A stretch of 64,000 bases of DNA. It comes from Saccharothrix sp. HUAS TT1 (GTDB taxonomy: Bacteria > Actinomycetota > Actinomycetes > Mycobacteriales > Pseudonocardiaceae). The notes below the pieces were generated by a model. It was not told the origin of the DNA and did no database searches. It was given only the letters and a program-made list of their open reading frames with translations. The translations under genes were made by a program, and so were the position numbers. Numbering within the stretch: position 1 is the first letter of the stretch; every line of letters begins with the position of its first letter. Of the stretch, positions 15,594 through 23,129 are shown in pieces. The DNA lies in contig NZ_CP160453.1 in assembly GCF_040744945.1 (NCBI RefSeq), positions 4,898,001-4,962,000 of the forward strand. The letters are read 5' to 3'.

Positions 15594-16442
15594 TCATCCG
15601 CCACCCGATCGGCGCAGCCGGCGGCTCATCCTGGCCGTGATCAGGTCCCGCACCAGGAGGGCGTCGTGCACCGGGACCATCCACTCGCCGGAGGCCGTCC
15701 GCAGCAGCACCGCCGGGCCGGGTGGGGCGTGGAGCACCGTGCCGTCCGGGAGCTGGAGCCACGTCAGGGGCGAGGGGCTTGGCGGCAGCGTGATCGGGAC
15801 CACGTCGCGCAGGTGGTCGAGGGGCACGGAGTGCTCGGCCCGCGGGCCCGCGCCCCGGCCCCGGTGCAGCCGGGCCGACCAGGTGATCCGGTCGGTCCCG
15901 ACGTCGAGCCGCGCCGAGGCCAGGTCCGACTTGGCGAGCGCGAACCGCACGGCGACGGCCAGCGTGAGGCCGGTGGCGCCCAGTTCCGGCACCACCGGCG
16001 TCATCAGGGCCCGGTTCGCCCGCTGGGCGGTCACGCAGGACGCGGCGGCGCACGTCCACGCCACGACGAACAGCACGCCGACGACCGCCGCCGCGCCGCC
16101 CGAGGCCGAGAACGCCAACCCGGAGCCGGGGATGACGCCGAGCAGCACCTGGCCGCCCGCGACGAGGAATGCCGTCGGCAGCCACGACGGCGGCTCGGCC
16201 AACCCGCGCGACCGCAACCGCAGCACCCCGCCCAGTGCCACCGCGGCGGCGGCCAGAGCCGGCAACGCCGCCCACCACGCCCCGGCGACCACGGCGAACA
16301 CCGCGCAGATGGCCACCACCGCCGACGGCAGGACCACCGCCGACCAGCGCAGCAGCCCGGTCGTCCGCACCCACCGCGGCTGCAGCGCGGCCGCCGCTCT
16401 GGGGTCGGCCACACCCGGGATCGCGGTCGGGAACACGGTCAC
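15594..16442 (-). CDS. multi-pass membrane protein of unknown function
   Basis: 282 residues from a GTG at 16442. There are about five hydrophobic helices between residues 30 and 180 (LLRWSAVVLPSAVVAICAV, AALPALAAAAVALGGVL, AFLVAGGQVLLGVIPG, AVVGVLFVVAWTCAAA and a fifth near VPELGATGLTLAVAV). A soluble C-terminal half follows with PH-like beta features (LDVGTDRITWSARL, WLQLPDGTVLHAPPG, WMVPVHDALLVRDLI). It lies 110 bp from the YbaB-like gene and may be part of the ESX-related set. No family is recognised. Confidence 0.7.
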   Translation of the reverse strand: MTVFPTAIPGVADPRAAAALQPRWVRTTGLLRWSAVVLPSAVVAICAVFAVVAGAWWAALPALAAAAVALGGVLRLRSRGLAEPPSWLPTAFLVAGGQVLLGVIPGSGLAFSASGGAAAVVGVLFVVAWTCAAASCVTAQRANRALMTPVVPELGATGLTLAVAVRFALAKSDLASARLDVGTDRITWSARLHRGRGAGPRAEHSVPLDHLRDVVPITLPPSPSPLTWLQLPDGTVLHAPPGPAVLLRTASGEWMVPVHDALLVRDLITARMSRRLRRSGGG

Positions 16443-16774
16443 GCTCCCCGGTCCGGCGTCGACCGCCGGTCGGTCCGGCGCGGTCCGGTTCGGCGAGCTG
16501 GTCGAAGGCGCATGGGACTCCCGTCCACGTCGTGCGGCCCACCGCGGTCGCCGGTGGGGATGTGGGTCAGGTTGCCCGACGGCCGGCGGCGACGACGCCC
16601 GAACCGCCGAAACGGGACGAGCGGAACACGGCCGTGCGACGAGCCGCCTCGCGTAACGGATCGGCCTGACCCGTCGATATCGGGGACAACGCTGTCACCG
16701 CTCCGGCGACCGCGCGGTGTGCCGGGAAGTCCGGTCGGCGATGTCGGGCAAACTCGTCGTCACCGGAGCCACCA
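16443..16774. other. intergenic stretch, no gene seen
   Basis: This 332-bp gap separates the divergent membrane-protein genes. Frames here have no homology signal, start context or codon pattern of real genes. It probably carries the two promoters. I see no strong palindrome or repeat. Confidence 0.5.
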
Positions 16775-16972
16775 TTGAGACGTCCCTCCCTCGTCCACGT
16801 CGTCCTCGCCGTGCACGTCACCTGCGCCGCGGCGAACCTGCTCCTCGCCGTCGTCTGGTCCAGCCGGGCGCTCGCCGTCGTCGGCGTCGCCTGGGCCTTC
16901 ATCGCCTCCGTGCTGCACGCGCACCGGGCGGACCCGCCGGAGGTGCTGTCGAGCACATCGCGGTCCGCCTGA
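16775..16972 (+). CDS. small membrane protein
   Basis: 65 residues from a TTG at 16775 (GGAG about 7 nt upstream). Two hydrophobic segments (HVVLAVHVTCAAANLLLAVVW and ALAVVGVAWAFIASVLHA, the first written without its edges) are separated by SSRA, giving a two-helix hairpin with a hydrophilic tail. No family is recognised. The GC3 pattern is that of a coding frame, but its small size limits certainty. Confidence 0.5.
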   Translation: MRRPSLVHVVLAVHVTCAAANLLLAVVWSSRALAVVGVAWAFIASVLHAHRADPPEVLSSTSRSA

Positions 16973-17053
16973 AGCGTTGGCGTTGGCGTTGGCGGGGACG
17001 GCCGGTGCTCGGGCACGGTCACCGGCGGCGTCACCCGCGGTGACGCGAGAGGT

Positions 17054-17263
17054 GTGCCGGGCCTGGTCGCCCACGGCATGGACCCGACCCCGTGCGGCAC
17101 GCCCCGGACGGAACTGCTCGCGCCGGAAGCGCCCTACCTGTTCATCCCCGACCTGCCCGCCAACGTGTCCTTCGCGGACCTCAGCGACTACATCTGCGAG
17201 GTCGCCTGCTCGGAGTGGAGGAGGACGAAGGGTGAGCGTCCGGGGGGGCAAAGGTCACAATAG
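17054..17263 (+). CDS. small hypothetical protein
   Basis: A frame of 69 codons from a GTG at 17054, or 61 from the ATG at 17078. The sequence (MDPTPCGTPRTELLAPEAPY, FIPDLPANVSFADLSDYI, CEVACSEWRR) looks protein-like, with three Cys and a basic tail, but neither start has a good ribosome site. It ends just upstream of the conflict-module promoter. I do not recognise it. Confidence 0.38.
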   Translation: MPGLVAHGMDPTPCGTPRTELLAPEAPYLFIPDLPANVSFADLSDYICEVACSEWRRTKGERPGGQRSQ

Positions 17264-17322
17264 CTTCAGTGATGACCGAAGTCAGCTCTGGCGCGGGTGA
17301 CTGTCGGCTTCGCGCGGAGCGC

Positions 17323-17351
17323 CGGACAAGGATCGGTGGCAGCTATAGGAT
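17323..17351 (+). promoter_or_regulatory. candidate promoter of the conflict module, leaderless
   Basis: CGGACA (17323-17328, four of six to TTGACA) and TAGGAT (17346-17351) are separated by 17 bp. The TAGGAT box ends 7 bp before the GTG at 17359, so transcription would begin at or next to the start codon. There is no Shine-Dalgarno sequence, which fits a leaderless mRNA. Confidence 0.5.
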
Positions 17352-17358
17352 TCCGGTC

Positions 17359-17688
17359 GTGGAGGACGACGTCCGCGAGGATTCGCTGAGCCTTTTCGGA
17401 GAGGTGCTGCGCTGGCGGCTGGTCGGCGACCGGTGGCACGCCGTCCACCGGTCCCTGGACGACCTGGCGACGGCGCTGGCGCGAGGTGACTCCGACGCCT
17501 TCCGGGAGGTGCTGTGTGAACTGGAGCTGGCCGGCCCGGTGCGCGTCGTTCCTGTCGAGGGCGCGTCGGACCTCCCCGTCCCGGAGCGGGTCCGGGAGCG
17601 GATCAACCAGCTGGTCCACGCGTTGGAAGACGTCGACCGGATCGACCGGCGGCCCGAGGGCACCGAGGACACCACCACCGCGCGTTGA
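17359..17688 (+). CDS. small protein of the CHAT/TPR conflict module (CATRA-associated-like)
   Basis: 109 residues from a GTG at 17359, chosen because a -10-like box ends just upstream; a GTG/ATG at 17269 would add 30 residues with no clear structure. The protein is soluble and helical: SLFGEVLRWRLVGDRWHAV, LDDLATALARGDSDAFREVL, ELELAGPVRVVPVEG, and an end of VRERINQLVHALEDVDRI. It has no catalytic motif. Together with the next gene and the CHAT protease it resembles the three-part CATRA-type systems described in computational work on bacterial conflict proteins; that match is by recollection. It is likely an adaptor or sensor. Confidence 0.68.
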   Translation: MEDDVREDSLSLFGEVLRWRLVGDRWHAVHRSLDDLATALARGDSDAFREVLCELELAGPVRVVPVEGASDLPVPERVRERINQLVHALEDVDRIDRRPEGTEDTTTAR

Positions 17689-19111
17689 GGCCCTTGTCGT
17701 CCACCTGTTCGTCGCCGCCGACGGCCCGCACCGCGCCGCGGACGTCGAGTGGCTGCGGAAGACGTGGCAGGCGTGCGGGAACGTGCTCGGCATGACCGAA
17801 CCGGTGGCGGGCATCGCCCTCGACCCCGGAGCGGGCTGGGACGGTGGCGCCGGTCGGTCGGCGAGGCTGCTGGCGGCGCGGTCGCGGCCGGGTGGCGGGG
17901 TGCACCAGGCGGTGCTGCGCCGCGAGCACGACGTGTTCTGCCTGTCGGTGGTGCTGGAGCCGGAGCCCGCCGAGGGCGTCGGCTGGGGTGTGCTGGACGA
18001 CCGGTGGTCGGCGGTGGCGCCCGAGCCGTCGCCGGGGCTGCTCGGTGTGGCGCGGCTGTTCCTGGGCCGCACGGCGGACCCGGTGGTGTCGCCGGAGGCC
18101 GTTCGGACCGGTGTCCCCGCCGCTCCGGGCGCGCCGGTCGCCTGGGGGGAGCGCGGGATCACCGCGCCCGGGGGGTTCGCGGTCTGGGAGGCGTCGGCGT
18201 CGGCCGACACCCGGCTGGAACGGCGGCTGGTCGTGCTGGCGGCGGAGGACCGGGACGCCGAGTTGAGCGCGTGGACGTGGATCGGGGCCGGGCTGGAGCT
18301 GCCGCCGCTGGCGAAGTACCTGCTGCACGCGGCGAAGTTGCGCTACCAGCTGCGCGTCTGGGAGGCCGCCCGTGGTTTCCGGGACCTGCGCGGCGAGGCC
18401 GACGCGACCATCCGGGAGCTGCTGGCGGCGGTGCGGCCCGAGGCCGGGTCGGGTCGGGCGGACCTGGTGGCGGCGGCGCGTGAGCTGACCTCCCTGCAGG
18501 CGCGGGAGCTGGGTCTGATCGACCAGGCGACCCGGCTCCGCGAGATGTGCCGCACGGTCGACATCGCGACCGCCAACCTGGCGGCCCTCGCCGGCGACGG
18601 GCTCGGCGGGCCGTTCGCCGACGACCGCGAACTGGCCCGGTGGTTCGCCCACCAGCTCGACGACGACGCGACCTACCTGGAAGCGGTGTTGCAGCGGGCC
18701 ACCCAGGTGGGCGCGTTGATGGACCAGCTCGTGCAGCGCGGCAGGCAGCAGCGCCAGGAGAGCATCAACCTCGGGCTGACGGGGTTCGTCGGGGCGATCC
18801 TGATGAGCCTGGCCGCGATCCAGTCGCTCCAGTACAGCGTGCCGCTGCCCACGCCGGTCAAACCGGCCGTCGTCGCCGTGCTGGGCGGGTTGGCGCTCCT
18901 CGTGTCGGTGGTGGTGCTGCGGATCGTCGTGCCGGACCGGCGCTGGTCGCTGGCCCTCGTCCACGCCGGGGTCGGCCTGGTGGGCGGGACGCTGGGGTGG
19001 GTCGTGGCGGCGGCGTTCGCCGTCGGCGGGGGCTGGACCTGGGCCGCCGCCGGGCTCGGCCTGGTGCTGGGGAGCGGGACGGCCGCGCTGGTGACCAGGT
19101 TCAGGCGCTGA
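17516..19111 (+). CDS. membrane protein of the CHAT/TPR conflict module (CATRA-type)
   Basis: The core, EALVVHLFVAADGPHRAAD onward, begins at about 17687 and runs for 475 residues. No ATG, GTG or TTG lies in frame just before it: the codons there are CGC GTT GAG GCC CTT. The nearest upstream start in frame is the GTG at 17516, inside the small gene, and that is used here with reserve. The N-terminal 200 residues form an alpha/beta domain; the central part is helical, with a coiled coil (LTSLQARELGLIDQATRLREM trimmed) and the conserved SINLGLTGFVGAILMSLAA. The C-terminus has four TM helices (LGGLALLVSVVVLRIVV, AGVGLVGGTLGWVVAAAFAV and others). It is probably the membrane-acting effector, released by the CHAT protease encoded convergently. 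Effector role is inference. Confidence 0.72.
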   Translation: MNWSWPARCASFLSRARRTSPSRSGSGSGSTSWSTRWKTSTGSTGGPRAPRTPPPRVEALVVHLFVAADGPHRAADVEWLRKTWQACGNVLGMTEPVAGIALDPGAGWDGGAGRSARLLAARSRPGGGVHQAVLRREHDVFCLSVVLEPEPAEGVGWGVLDDRWSAVAPEPSPGLLGVARLFLGRTADPVVSPEAVRTGVPAAPGAPVAWGERGITAPGGFAVWEASASADTRLERRLVVLAAEDRDAELSAWTWIGAGLELPPLAKYLLHAAKLRYQLRVWEAARGFRDLRGEADATIRELLAAVRPEAGSGRADLVAAARELTSLQARELGLIDQATRLREMCRTVDIATANLAALAGDGLGGPFADDRELARWFAHQLDDDATYLEAVLQRATQVGALMDQLVQRGRQQRQESINLGLTGFVGAILMSLAAIQSLQYSVPLPTPVKPAVVAVLGGLALLVSVVVLRIVVPDRRWSLALVHAGVGLVGGTLGWVVAAAFAVGGGWTWAAAGLGLVLGSGTAALVTRFRR

Positions 19112-19121
19112 TCCCGTCGGG

Positions 19122-22100
19122 TCAGCGCCCGTAGTAGACGAAACCGGCCCAGTGGTACGGGTGGGAGTGGCGGCGGGTCGTGCGCATCCACCACTGCGCC
19201 CTCCGCAGGGACTCGGCGGGCGGGAGGCCCGATCGCCAGTGCTCGTAGAAGCGTTCGACCAGCAGCGCGGCGCTGCGGTCGTTGACCGGCCACAGGGTGC
19301 CGATCACCCCGGCGACGCCGCAGGACATCAGCATGGCGGGGAAGCCGAGCGCTTCGTCGACCCACGAGTCCGAGAACGCCGAGTCGCACGCGGACAGGAT
19401 CGCGAGCCTGAGGTGGTCCAACCGCTTGCGGGCGAGGTCCCGGACGGCCAGCCGGTGCCCGCCGCTCAGCAGCATGGCGCTGTCGGCGAGCACCGAGAGG
19501 TTCAGGACGCCGTGGCAGGCGAGGTGGAGCGCGGTGTAGTCGGGGATCAGGCGGAAGATCTCGGCCGGGGTCGCCGCGGCTCCGGTGAGGAGCAGGGACC
19601 GGGGGTGGGTCGTCGCCGCGCGCAGCTCCGGCAGGGTCCACGGCAATCGCGCGCCCTCGGGGTCGCCGACGGCCAGGACCGCGTCCGGCGCGGTGTCGAC
19701 CGGGTCCGCCGCGACGACGGACGCGGTCGGCGCGTAGGTGATCAGGCAGCTGTCCGACCAGTGGACGCGCTCACCGTCCGCGCCGGTGGTCCAGGCCGCG
19801 TGCCACGGCATGTGCGAGGTGATTCCCACCGGGACGAGGACGATGGCCTCGACGTCGGGCAGCGCCGCGGCGAGTCGTGACACCGCGACGTCCCAGAGCC
19901 ACCGGGTGGTCGAGTCCAGTCGGTCCGCGTGGCGGCGGGCGTCGACGACCCGTCCCGATTCGGCGGTCAGGTACTCGTGCAGGTGCTGGTGGAACGAGTC
20001 CGCGTCGAGGTCCGGCAGCGCCAGGGCGCGGACGCCGTCGGGGCGCGCTATGAAGGCGAAGCCACCGCTGGGCGCGGTGATCAGGTAGACGATCGGGGAG
20101 GCCGCCGCTTTGGCGTGCACTTCGCGGATGCCCGGCCTGCGGAGGAAGCTCGCGAGACCGGGTAATCGGCGGACCTCCTCGCTCAGGGACGCTACCTCGG
20201 CCCGGACGGCGAGCAGCGCCGACGCGGTGGCCGTGACGGAGTCGGGGGACCGGGTCAGGACGGCCTGCAGCTCGGTCGAGCGCTCCCGCGCGGCCAGCCA
20301 CTCGCCGTGCAGGGCGGGGTCGAGGTCCGAGAGGAGGGCGAGGTCGGCCGAGTCCCGGTCCATCACGTCGTCGAGCCACAGGCAGCGCGACTCCTCCAGC
20401 GCGGCCACGGCCGCGACGCCGTCGCCCACCATCCCGCACGCGTAGGCCATGCGCTCCGCGTAGTCGCGCATCTGCTCGACCACCGCGCGCCGTTCCGCCG
20501 CGGTGTGCTGGTCCCGGTACCACTGGTCCAGCAACGAGCCGGCGTGCTCAAAGGCCTCGACCACCTCCGGCCAGTCCCCGCGCCGTTCCGCCCAATGCGC
20601 CCACGCGTCGACGCACCGCCACGTCGCCTCGGTGGCCCCCACACCGCGCGCGGTCGCGCGGGCGCGTCGGTAGACCTCCTTCGCGCGGGCCAGGTCCGGG
20701 TCTGATCCCGTCCGGTCGGCTCGGGCCGCGAGCGCGCGGGCCAGGTTGGAGGTGCGCACCAGGCCGGACCAGGCGAACCCCGCGGACTCGTCGGTCGTGG
20801 ACTCGTGCAGCCGGACGGCGCGGTCCAGGTCGGTGGTCGCCCCGGTCGCCTCGTAGCGCGACAGGAGGCAGGTCGCGAGGCTGACCACGTGTCCCGGCTT
20901 GATCGGGCTCGTGTCCGGTTCCTCCGCCAGCAGGTGTTCGAGGTGGCCGATCGCCGCGTCCAGGTCGGCCGGTTCGTCGCGGAGGATGGCGCGGAGCGCC
21001 AACGACAGCGCGAGGTTGTTCCGCGCGCCGTAGCGGGTCGTGGCCCAACCGCGCTCGGAGTCGATCAGCTCTTGGAGGACGTCGACGGACTCGTCCAGGG
21101 CCTCCTCGTCGTTGGTCGCCTCGCAGAGCTGCCGCAGGACGTTCCCGAGGGCGCTGACCCTCCTCGGCCACGGGGACTCGGACCGCCCGGTGGCGGCGAC
21201 GCTGCGCCGGTGGAGGTCGACCGCCGCCCGCAGGAACGCCAGGACGCCGGTGAACGCGTAGCTGTCGCTCATGGCCCGGCCGAGGTTGTGCCGGGCGCGG
21301 GCGGTTTCGCCGGGGTGGTCCGCCGCGGCGTCGACCACCAGCGTGAGGACTTCCCGCGCCTGCGAGAGGTCTTTCGGGTCGGCGCCGCGCTGGGCGCGAT
21401 CCCTCAGCCCGGTGCCCAGGCCGGTCGCCGCCACCCTCCACTCCGGCGAAGCCGGGTCGAGCTCGTCGGCCAGGGAGCGGCAGATGTCGATCCTGCGCTC
21501 CAGGTCCGCGAGTTCGCCCCAGCCCGAGTACCGGTCGTCGAGGACTCCCGACAGGTTGAGCAGCGCGCGCACGGCCACGCTCCGCGTCCGGCCGGTCGCG
21601 GCGGCGCGTTCGAAGCATTCCACCGCTCGGTCGACGTCCGCCAACAGGGCGTTCCGCTGGTAGCGGTCGTGGTGGGCGTTGCCGATCGCGAAGTGGGTGT
21701 CGGCCTGGCCGTCGGGGTCGGCGGTCAGGAACGGGGTCGAGGCGGCGACGCCCGGGTACAGCTCCACGAGGGCGTCGCGCCGGCTCGTGCCGGGCGCCCA
21801 CGCCGAGTCGACCAGTCCGACGCAGGCGGGCGGGAACGACGAGTGGGGGAACGCCACCTCGAAGTCCACCTCGGCCGCCGCCGCTGCCGCTCCGACCTCG
21901 GCGCAGCGGACGAGCAACCGCCGGATGTCGCGGAGGCGACCGCCGACGGCCTTGTTGTTGTCCCGGAGGATCGAGTCGATCGTGGTGAGGCTGCGGGTCA
22001 GCCCGGCTCCGGTGTGCAGGTCGGCGTGGTCGGTCAGGAACGCCGTCAGCGCGGTGCGGTCGTGGTTGCCGAGCAGCCGGAGCAGGTTCGTGGTCCACGC

Positions 22101-22388
22101 GTCCGCCTCGTGGGGGAGGGAGACCACCGCGGCGTGGTCCACGAGCAGCATCGTGTGCCGCATCAGCGGAATCGCTCGCCTTTGTTCGGCGGTGCCCCGT
22201 CGTTCGAGTTCGGCGAGGATCGCCCCGGCGAAGTCCCGCATCGCCTCGCTCAACAGCCAGAGGTGCTGCAGCAGGTAGTCCCTGACCTCGATCCAGGTGG
22301 ACGCGAAGCGCAGCCCGGCCAGGTGGCGGAGCAGCTCGTCGACCTCCACCTCGCGCTGCTGCCCGTCCACCGCCACGGGGTCGAGCAT
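19122..22388 (-). CDS. TPR-CHAT domain protein (caspase-like protease)
   Basis: 1088 residues from an ATG at 22388. This start is preferred over upstream frames because MLDPVAVDGQQREVEVDELL opens the helical N-domain, and the sequence before it belongs to a broken oxidase gene. Residues about 20-230 are helical; 250-720 carry TPR-like repeats (FAIGNAHHDRYQRN, ALGNVLRQLCEATNDEEALDE, YGARNNLALSLAL). The last 290 residues are a CHAT protease: SGGFAFIARPDGV, IVLVPVGITSHMPWHA, His959 in LHLACHG and Cys1001 in ILSACDSA, then GVIGTLWPVND. The His-Cys dyad is intact, so it should be an active cysteine protease. CHAT proteins act in caspase-like defence, and its partner here is probably the adjacent membrane protein. 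Confidence 0.85.
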   Translation of the reverse strand: MLDPVAVDGQQREVEVDELLRHLAGLRFASTWIEVRDYLLQHLWLLSEAMRDFAGAILAELERRGTAEQRRAIPLMRHTMLLVDHAAVVSLPHEADAWTTNLLRLLGNHDRTALTAFLTDHADLHTGAGLTRSLTTIDSILRDNNKAVGGRLRDIRRLLVRCAEVGAAAAAAEVDFEVAFPHSSFPPACVGLVDSAWAPGTSRRDALVELYPGVAASTPFLTADPDGQADTHFAIGNAHHDRYQRNALLADVDRAVECFERAAATGRTRSVAVRALLNLSGVLDDRYSGWGELADLERRIDICRSLADELDPASPEWRVAATGLGTGLRDRAQRGADPKDLSQAREVLTLVVDAAADHPGETARARHNLGRAMSDSYAFTGVLAFLRAAVDLHRRSVAATGRSESPWPRRVSALGNVLRQLCEATNDEEALDESVDVLQELIDSERGWATTRYGARNNLALSLALRAILRDEPADLDAAIGHLEHLLAEEPDTSPIKPGHVVSLATCLLSRYEATGATTDLDRAVRLHESTTDESAGFAWSGLVRTSNLARALAARADRTGSDPDLARAKEVYRRARATARGVGATEATWRCVDAWAHWAERRGDWPEVVEAFEHAGSLLDQWYRDQHTAAERRAVVEQMRDYAERMAYACGMVGDGVAAVAALEESRCLWLDDVMDRDSADLALLSDLDPALHGEWLAARERSTELQAVLTRSPDSVTATASALLAVRAEVASLSEEVRRLPGLASFLRRPGIREVHAKAAASPIVYLITAPSGGFAFIARPDGVRALALPDLDADSFHQHLHEYLTAESGRVVDARRHADRLDSTTRWLWDVAVSRLAAALPDVEAIVLVPVGITSHMPWHAAWTTGADGERVHWSDSCLITYAPTASVVAADPVDTAPDAVLAVGDPEGARLPWTLPELRAATTHPRSLLLTGAAATPAEIFRLIPDYTALHLACHGVLNLSVLADSAMLLSGGHRLAVRDLARKRLDHLRLAILSACDSAFSDSWVDEALGFPAMLMSCGVAGVIGTLWPVNDRSAALLVERFYEHWRSGLPPAESLRRAQWWMRTTRRHSHPYHWAGFVYYGR

Positions 22389-22391
22389 GCC

Positions 22392-23109
22392 AGACCCGTC
22401 CGTCGCGGTAGGCGGACTTGTAGTCGGCGCGCCGGTTCCAGGTGCCCTGGCCCAGTTCGTGGGTGGCGTTGAGCCACGGGCGGGCGGCCCAGTGGTCCAG
22501 GGCGCGGGGCTTGGTGGCCGCCGAGGAGACGGTGAGGACGGCGCCGAGGAAGTCCTTGAGCGTGGCGCGGGCGCGGAGCGGTGCTCGCACCAGTGGCCGA
22601 AGCGGCGCAGCACCGCGGCCGGCTCGACGCCTGCCGGACCGACCTCGTCCCACGGGATGGTGATGTCGTGCAGCAGCACCTGCCTCGCGGCGCGACAGCA
22701 GCCCGTACCCGCCGCCGACGATGTGCCCGCCCGCCCCGACGGTGGCGCACGACCCGCCGGGGAGGGTGGCGCCCCACCGGCGGTGCAGCTCGAGGTGGAC
22801 GTCCCACAGGCCCTGCCCGGGGCCGACGGCGACGCAACCGGTCACCGGGTCGTGCTCCACCGCGCGCAGCAGGCCGAGGTCGACCACGGCGCGGACCGAG
22901 GAGTTGAACACGTGGTCCTCGTAGCAGTGGCCGCCGCTGCGCACGGTGAAGCGCCGCCCCTCGCCGACCAGCCCCCGCACGCAGGCCGCGACCTCGCCGG
23001 CGTCGCGGGGGAGGTGCACCTCGTCCGGGGTCCCGACCCAGCGCAGGTCGCTGCCCTGCACCAGGTCCGGGTAGCGCACGTCATGCCTGTCGACCCCGTG
23101 CACGGTCAT
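22392..23109 (-). pseudogene. broken FAD-binding (BBE-type) oxidoreductase gene
   Basis: From an ATG at 23109 the first 150 codons encode a normal PCMH FAD-binding half: DLRWVGTPDEVHLPRDAGE, TVRSGGHCYEDHVFN (the His and Cys that bind flavin covalently in this family), GVAVGPGQGLW-like VGPGQGLWDVHLELHRRWG and GGHIVGGGYGLLSR. About 22680-22700 the frame breaks and roughly 80 residues are missing, then HDITIPWDEVG appears in another frame, and ATLKDFLGAVLTVSSAATKP and NRRADYKSAY in the first frame again. The C-terminal substrate (BBE) half is absent: the reading ends at about 22395, seven bases from the CHAT start codon. The gene was an oxidase of about 500 residues. The CHAT module appears to have replaced its 3' end. 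Confidence 0.82.
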
Positions 23110-23129
23110 CTGCTCCGCTCAGGTGGTCG

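Noticed and set aside
22389..22679. N-terminal extension of the CHAT protein from an ATG at 22679
   Set aside because: The extension encodes a piece of the broken oxidase (HDITIPWDEVG) and then frame-shifted noise, so the ATG at 22388 is better.
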